From: a virus
Direction: 5' to 3' (one strand)
IMG/VR virus record: IMGVR_UViG_3300047562_003403
Span: 1 to 23,932 of that record
Length of the DNA: 23,932 nucleotides
Within the stretch, counting starts at the first letter, position 1, and each line of letters opens with the position of its first letter. Shown here one piece after another: positions 21,801 to 23,932 of the stretch. The position numbers and the translations under genes were made by a program. Below the pieces are notes generated by a model. It had not been told where the DNA came from and did no database searches. It saw nothing but the letters and a program-made list of their open reading frames with translations.

Positions 21801-22505
21801 GTATGCTAATGCACGACCTTGTAGATCATCTGATACACCAGGACGCTCATCTGAACCACTGGTAGCAACATATAAGTTAACACTAGAACCGAACGATGAA
21901 CTATCTACATATTGTTTTGTAGCAGCAATTAATCCGCCATACAATTCATCATCATCTGGTTCTGGAGATCTAGAAAGGATCAGTGGACCACTCATTCTAC
22001 CAAATGAAGAGTTAACTCCACCAGTCTCAGGATCGATAGCATTTACACCAGCACGAGAAATTTTAGTGTCTACATATTCTTTATTTGCTGCTTCATCGTC
22101 TGTAATGGGAGTTACTAGATCTTGAATTCTATATTGATTACCACCCGATCTTGCAGATAGATCTCCACCTAACTGCGGTGATTGGTCACCGGAAATTTCA
22201 CTAAACTCTGTTGAAACAATAATTTCGTTAGGGTTACTTGTGTCATCAATTGTAACACCAACACCACCAGTAATTTGTTTAAACTTAACGCCATCAGTGG
22301 TTTCATTGACTGTTAGTACTGCACCTTCTTGTCCTAAAAAGGTTTCTGGAGTATCATCTAGGCCAATAAATGTTAACCTTTCGCCCAGTCCTAATGAACT
22401 ATAGAGTTCTCTAAAGTTATCATTTACTTTAGTAAACGAAGCTCTAATACTATCGCCGGTTCCGTCGTTACCTACAGCACCTACATCAATTACTTTTCTC
22501 GCCAT
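15813..22505 (-). CDS. Giant fibre-like virion protein (2230 residues)
   Basis: Largest gene in the window; ATG at 22505 with AGGGGAT upstream. Domains by residue: 4-40 the shared gp10-like module (VIDVGAVGNDGTGD, SFTKVNDNFRELY); 208-225 and 525-560 parts of a right-handed beta-helix of pectate-lyase type (LYVATSGSDERPG; VLVESGIYEENLPLKVPQNV); 290-440 three Gly-Gly-x-x-Tyr units (SLANGGTNYRAGDIIEI, SISSGGSGYSLVSIRI, EITDEGTGFTTVP); four HGL/GTLPTG modules at about 934-975, 1259-1300, 1330-1365 and 1431-1475; 1735-1765 PLSGGFMPLDGSLNM with D-L-x-N-x-K-I-x-N-V-A-D-P, frequent in tail fibres; about 2105-2230 a C-terminal domain beginning SADVAEYYEGD and containing GRVPCKVVGKIKKGDVLVTA, found at the end of many bacterial and phage surface proteins, perhaps a trimerising or chaperone domain. 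No catalytic residues identified. Probably a baseplate-attached long fibre or tailspike. Confidence 0.88.
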   Translation of the reverse strand: MARKVIDVGAVGNDGTGDSIRASFTKVNDNFRELYSSLGLGERLTFIGLDDTPETFLGQEGAVLTVNETTDGVKFKQITGGVGVTIDDTSNPNEIIVSTEFSEISGDQSPQLGGDLSARSGGNQYRIQDLVTPITDDEAANKEYVDTKISRAGVNAIDPETGGVNSSFGRMSGPLILSRSPEPDDDELYGGLIAATKQYVDSSSFGSSVNLYVATSGSDERPGVSDDLQGRALAYAYRSIEAALKRAEEILLESNDDIGPYKKLLTYNNGSGIVILNAVETSPDSGAGFSGTPTLSVDTISLANGGTNYRAGDIIEIAGGTGDAARYEVLTTLTTPGAILTFRQLSSGNYTALPGSTGVTSTTDSAFGNGATFNITYKVNGVSISSGGSGYSLVSIRITGGGETRGAFGVATVVAGVITSVEITDEGTGFTTVPNVVGDLPRFLLKTEGYRTDFTGDVLTDTPVAFRTRDIREGLYLRGEESGALAQILAHEGALDSLGNEIFDVDIKYGNFQIGEPISYGDITNQTQITVLVESGIYEENLPLKVPQNVSVVGDEFRRCIVKPKPGTSSSPWAFIKFRRDPVIDGMQVTDRLFGYHYLQDTSEPVYPKINNGGGRKSAAQLIKLNKVFIQNEVIGWINYQIVNNISPFTTTFSYNEALCKRDVGLIVDAMVFDIKWGEYNRTISAGLKYYQNASGRLAITTQKSETILGIQRVEYLVNNIINNILISDTYQDVFPQIQDNAYVKESGSEAIVTALVAALVDVIDGSGSVNYPKENDQMDVFMANDAVRWQGLTMQGHGGFSLVLDPTGQILAKSPYAQECASFSKSINSQTFAGGMFVDGFAGNLQFLHSETIAGTGNTRLKVAGLDRIPQLPASFIVDDTVYRINYVRDYVYDPAGSTATFVLDETTPFTKTPGAITIDSVTVAAIGVINKANHGLQADSIIKFTSTGTLPGGIEAGREYFVMESGLTVNTFRISTDFTASAVPVEITSSGSGTIKYQRSYEVLMPGNRSMLSNDFTQVADMGYGLIATNGGLTEAVSMFTYYCYTSYYSLNGAQIRSVGGSSAHGVYALVAEGSDPLEVPTPVTMYYDLAQRVDCYFPTAQYANTANGLFVYVTNYDYVPLNNSELEVDHGNLIYRYPVTSVTTQDLPTGVARLNLTSDTTGNFEGLYDAIPNGTKMSLRSNSQIVLTGDIVEVATRPSTGLRLQESSDVYRVLQFEDYVDSRGLSEVEFTAADPAKVTFLITVTDISSNELFTTNRTHGLRTGDFFVPKTSDNGLTAGTVYYIESTPNYDEFTLAATSGGAKLTSFVDGTSLNIKGKIPHKQQRNYLLSFESTGDLPTGILEGEKYYVLEEGLTNIDFKIDIAPTLSGIATTTTGTGTISGIVEGLGKTTLRENYNYIDLTIYKPGEYVTSPTTCTLTVAAPCIVTSVGHGLNVGDVIRFDTSGTLPTGLNNQSHFFVFTTPTLDTFTISVEHPSLAAAIPLETSGSQSGIHTYGLVTGRVGDDNFAVVPVAPQERARVAGSKIIFNGEEYIISTYESEDDLSEPWARITLNRPLEDSVIAYGATYTIRSAVPIRTTGAEGNLTIRISLTRVTSHDLLEVGTGSYADTNYPNEIYGPPVNALNQDTETDERDVGRVFYVTTDQFGNFRVGPYFSVDQGTGQVTFSAAIALSNLDGIGFKRGVPIAEFSTDSGMTDNAVDTVPTENATRLYIERRLGTSHSGAPIEQAQLIPPLSGGFMPLDGSLNMKNAMDLGNNKIINVADPVNPNDAANLAAIRFDNLSDFSFTDLQANQILVFTGNERDAINATVQGDITFNIDSTANTIDAQIEPDTIINADVNSAAGIEQSKLTMQLATTSALAPTGAAEVLQAASGIASFDDAQFTISNGWVTIKNNGVAKNKLAQVAAKSVLGNNGLSSADAADIGMSTVVDSGGGIKKSQYNVTGLLRRINSGSNANDVDYTVIETSASYSGTADNNKLINRDSNGDFGARVADLSQLNIDGKEAIDTGSLSGSSGYIRLHTYGTNGGIYLNDGTLAADKRTEYWNDSHIFKTQNGLANAPITASQVQTLSLTTGGNTTSGTITGRWTLTGTSPNESRLEATYSADVAEYYEGDKEYEVGTVLVFGGDKEVTTTNKNSDTRVAGVVSNTAAYVMYTACPGLKNLVALTGRVPCKVVGKIKKGDVLVTAGIHGVATVTTDPKVGTIVGKAIEDYDSDHIGTIQVAVGRS

Positions 22506-22536
22506 TTTATCCCCTAAAGGTCTTTCTTTGTCCTAG

Positions 22537-22544
22537 TATTTATC
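22537..22544 (-). promoter_or_regulatory. T4-late-type promoter octamer GATAAATA
   Basis: Minus strand reads TTGATAAATACTAGG; seven of eight bases match TATAAATA. The expected start lies near 22531, giving a leader of about 25 bases before the ATG at 22505 of the giant fibre gene. It would drive the block 22505-9579, whose genes are separated by 27 bp or less. Confidence 0.65.
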
Positions 22545-22585
22545 AATTCATTCTATAAGCCTAATGTAAAAGTGTAAATACTTGT

Positions 22586-22849
22586 ATGTTTTTAGGTACA
22601 GAACAAAAGATAACTGAACACAAACGCAAGAGCAAACTTGGAAAAACTCACACCTACAATAGAGTAAAAACCATTGTAAGTTTACGTTGTGACAATTGTG
22701 ATACAGTATTTACCAGGGATCTCAAAAAGATCAATAGAGCCCGGCTGAGCAACAACTACTTTCACGTATGTTCTAACTGTGATGCAAAACGCTTTGCACA
22801 AAGATGGGATATGCCAGCAAGTGCTGATATCCCTATTTCTAAATATTAG
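22586..22849 (+). CDS. Small zinc-ribbon protein (87 residues)
   Basis: Two CxxC pairs, CDNC (about 35-38) and CSNC (about 61-64), about 22 residues apart, with basic residues between (RDLKKINRARLSNNYFHV), fit a zinc ribbon or HNH-like finger; the catalytic His residues of a nuclease are not evident. The N-terminus is strongly basic (EHKRKSKLGKTHTYNRVK), suggesting nucleic-acid binding. Plus strand, alone, divergent from the giant fibre gene and convergent with the IscA-like gene (stops 8 bp apart). No Shine-Dalgarno precedes the ATG; a late-like TGTAAATA ends 5 bp before it, so the message could be nearly leaderless. No other in-frame ATG is available before residue ~75. Function unknown; a transcription factor or nuclease accessory is thinkable. 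Confidence 0.75.
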   Translation: MFLGTEQKITEHKRKSKLGKTHTYNRVKTIVSLRCDNCDTVFTRDLKKINRARLSNNYFHVCSNCDAKRFAQRWDMPASADIPISKY

Positions 22850-22857
22850 CAGTTAAT

Positions 22858-23184
22858 TTATACAGCGAAACTTTCGCCGCAACCGCAACTAGATGTTACG
22901 TTAGGATTTCTAATTTGAAGATAGGAACCGAATGTTTCTTCTACAAAGTCAATTGTGGTTCCGATAACATAAAGCAGGCTGGCAGAATCTATTGCTAGAT
23001 CTCCGTTTCTTAATTGAATTATTTCATCGTCAAACTCTTTAGAATCTGACATTTCCCATAGGTAAGAAAAGCCGGCGCACCCGCCGCCTTTTACTTTCAG
23101 ACGTACGACGGGTTTGCCTTCTTTTTCTATTAGGCGTTCTAGATGCCTAATTGCTGATTCTGTAAGATCAACAGCCTGTGGCAT
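22858..23184 (-). CDS. A-type iron-sulfur carrier (IscA/ErpA/HesB family)
   Basis: 108 residues from the ATG at 23184; an in-frame upstream ATG at 23232 would overlap the membrane-protein gene by 47 bp and is unlikely. The family signature is complete: Cys36 in VKGGGCAGFSY, and Cys100 and Cys102 in the C-terminal SSCGCGESF, with 63 residues between the first two cysteines. LTESAIRHLERLI at the start and IGTTIDFVEE in the middle also fit. Such proteins receive and deliver [2Fe-2S] or [4Fe-4S] clusters. HesB/IscA-like genes are known in marine cyanophages. Candidate clients in this window include the seven-iron ferredoxin. It is third in the group with SOD and a membrane protein. Ribosome-binding site weak (AAAAG), so translation may depend on coupling with the gene before it, whose stop is 1 bp away. 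Confidence 0.93.
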   Translation of the reverse strand: MPQAVDLTESAIRHLERLIEKEGKPVVRLKVKGGGCAGFSYLWEMSDSKEFDDEIIQLRNGDLAIDSASLLYVIGTTIDFVEETFGSYLQIRNPNVTSSCGCGESFAV

Positions 23185-23185
23185 C

Positions 23186-23356
23186 TTACTTTTCTTTTTT
23201 CCACAAGGTCCAAGCACCATAAGCAATTGCACCGTATGCTACTAGTTTTGCTAATGGTCCTGCGATTAAAACTACTACACCTACACCAATTAGAACGGCT
23301 CCGTCCCAAGAGGTTCTTTCGTCAAGTCTTTCTTTAATCCAAGTAATAGGATTCAT
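23186..23356 (-). CDS. Small membrane protein (56 residues)
   Basis: Starting at the ATG at 23356 (AAGGAG 6 bp upstream, inside the last codons of the SOD gene); an ATG at 23389 in the same frame has no support. Residues 1-17 are polar (MNPITWIKERLDERTSW), then DGAVLIGVGVVVLIAGPLAKLVAYGAIAYGAWTLW forms one long or two short hydrophobic helices broken by Gly-Pro, ending KKEK. It looks like a tail-anchored or hairpin membrane protein. No family function is known to me. Lying between SOD and the Fe-S carrier, it is probably co-expressed with them. A holin-like role could be imagined from size, but nothing beyond topology supports it. Confidence 0.8.
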   Translation of the reverse strand: MNPITWIKERLDERTSWDGAVLIGVGVVVLIAGPLAKLVAYGAIAYGAWTLWKKEK

Positions 23357-23357
23357 A

Positions 23358-23924
23358 TTATTCTCCTTGTAATCTGTCGTTAACGACATTCCAATTTATT
23401 ATCTTCCAAATATTGTTTAGATATTTGGATTTATCGTGTTGGTAATCAAGTGCGAAAGCGTGTTCCCACATATCTACCAACAGGGCAATTTTCATACCCT
23501 TTGTATATTTGTGGTTACTAATAGTTTTGATATTTCCTTTAGTATCCATATATACCCAGCCCGACCCTTGAATGCTCATTGCTGATTTAATAAACTCATC
23601 TTTGAACTTTTCAAAGTTGCCGTGCTTGTTATTAATTAGTTGTTCGCTAGTTCCACTAGGTTTATTTCCGACTGTAGGTGGTTGCATTTGAGGGAAGAAA
23701 ATATTATGTAATGTGGCACCTCCGTAGTTGAATGAGTCATCACCCTCTTTGTCATTGTATCTGCGTACATAAGCGGCCGCTAATTTTCCAAAATGATAAT
23801 CTACGGTATCCTTGCTCATTACAGGATCTAAATCATCACGTTTGTAAGGAAGGTTTTCCTGCACCAATTTATCACGGGCAGTTTCTGCTTCAATAATAAA
23901 ATCTCTATATTTTTTTAGGTCCAT
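23358..23924 (-). CDS. Iron/manganese superoxide dismutase
   Basis: 188 residues, full length for the family; ATG at 23924 near the right edge. Metal ligands: His44 (DYHFGK), His73 (ATLHNIFF), Asp151 and His155 (DMWEHAF). Tyr52, the active-site tyrosine (E. coli Mn-SOD Tyr34), is present. SGWVYMD and YLNNIWKIINWNVV are typical C-terminal blocks. Aligned by eye to E. coli SodA/SodB: the gateway His30 is replaced by Leu48; the Fe-SOD Gln69 position is Gly69 as in Mn-SOD; and the Mn-SOD Gln146 region has a shortened loop with His138 there instead. It has no signal peptide, so acts in the host cytoplasm, disproportionating superoxide. It is first of a three-gene set with a small membrane protein and an IscA-type carrier; the upstream promoter is outside the window. 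Confidence 0.93.
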   Translation of the reverse strand: MDLKKYRDFIIEAETARDKLVQENLPYKRDDLDPVMSKDTVDYHFGKLAAAYVRRYNDKEGDDSFNYGGATLHNIFFPQMQPPTVGNKPSGTSEQLINNKHGNFEKFKDEFIKSAMSIQGSGWVYMDTKGNIKTISNHKYTKGMKIALLVDMWEHAFALDYQHDKSKYLNNIWKIINWNVVNDRLQGE

Positions 23925-23932
23925 ACTGTATT

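Noticed and set aside
21733-22125. 130-codon plus-strand open frame inside the giant fibre gene
   Set aside because: Ser-rich antisense shadow of a well-supported coding region, without promoter or ribosome-binding site.
23185-23232. N-terminal extension of the IscA-type protein
   Set aside because: It would lie within the C-terminal codons of the membrane protein; family proteins begin near residue MPQAVDLTE.
1-23932. tRNA genes, insertion sequences, integrase/att sites
   Set aside because: Gaps between genes are short (nearly all below 120 bp) and none contains a cloverleaf, terminal inverted repeats or an integrase; no transposase-like protein is encoded.

Overview
The window looks like part of the genome of a T4-like marine myovirus infecting a Gram-negative bacterium. 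The evidence is a T4-type clamp-loader subunit (gp44-like), a T4 endonuclease VII-like nuclease, a GroES/gp31-like co-chaperonin, T4-late-type promoter octamers (nATAAATA), a GH19 endolysin next to a spanin-like gene, and a 13 kb block of virion fibre/baseplate genes whose N-termini resemble T4 gp9/gp10. The DNA is visibly AT-rich. It carries the accessory genes usual in marine T4-like phages: phoH, mazG, an A-type Fe-S carrier and superoxide dismutase. No photosynthesis gene is present. A low-GC marine heterotroph such as a SAR11-type host is a reasonable guess, but it is inference. No integrase, IS element, tRNA or CRISPR array was seen.

Layout, right to left because nearly everything is on the minus strand. 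(1) 23924-22858: Fe/Mn superoxide dismutase, a small membrane protein and an IscA/HesB-type Fe-S carrier. (2) 22505-9579: a late virion block. It holds a 2230-residue fibre-like giant, three smaller fibre proteins and an 847-residue Ig-like-repeat protein. A GATAAATA late promoter lies directly upstream of its first gene. (3) 9530-7594: a second GATAAATA promoter, then a further small virion protein, a small helical protein, a stand-alone fragment of a C-family (DnaE/PolC) polymerase palm, an unknown basic protein and a GroES-like co-chaperonin. (4) 7293-3264: a very tightly packed operon of ten genes read from a near-consensus sigma70 promoter (TTGACA, 17 bp, TAAAAT). It encodes MazG, endonuclease VII, a DUF2452-like protein, a cupin, a 58-residue protein missed by ordinary ORF cut-offs, a TagD-like cytidylyltransferase, gp44, a three-helix membrane protein, a seven-iron ferredoxin and dCMP deaminase. 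(5) 2377-1: two unknown proteins, then the lysis genes (GH19 endolysin, then an i-spanin-like protein cut by the window edge), with a CATAAATA late-type element upstream.

Three isolated plus-strand genes sit between these minus-strand blocks: phoH (with a strong terminator), a 61-residue unknown and a zinc-ribbon protein. Each is divergent from its minus-strand upstream neighbour, so the gaps are dual promoter regions.

How the genes may work together: group 4 looks like an early/middle nucleotide-pool and replication-recombination set (MazG, dCMP deaminase, gp44, endonuclease VII) with metabolic passengers (ferredoxin, cytidylyltransferase, cupin). Groups 2, 3 and 5 look late (virion, folding, lysis). 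Four points deserve most attention: the DnaE-palm fragment without its catalytic aspartates; the Fe-S/oxidative set (ferredoxin, IscA-type carrier, SOD with altered second-shell residues); the reuse of one gp9/gp10-like N-terminal module across several adjacent fibre genes; and a triplicated AATCGTT element overlapping the strong sigma70 promoter.
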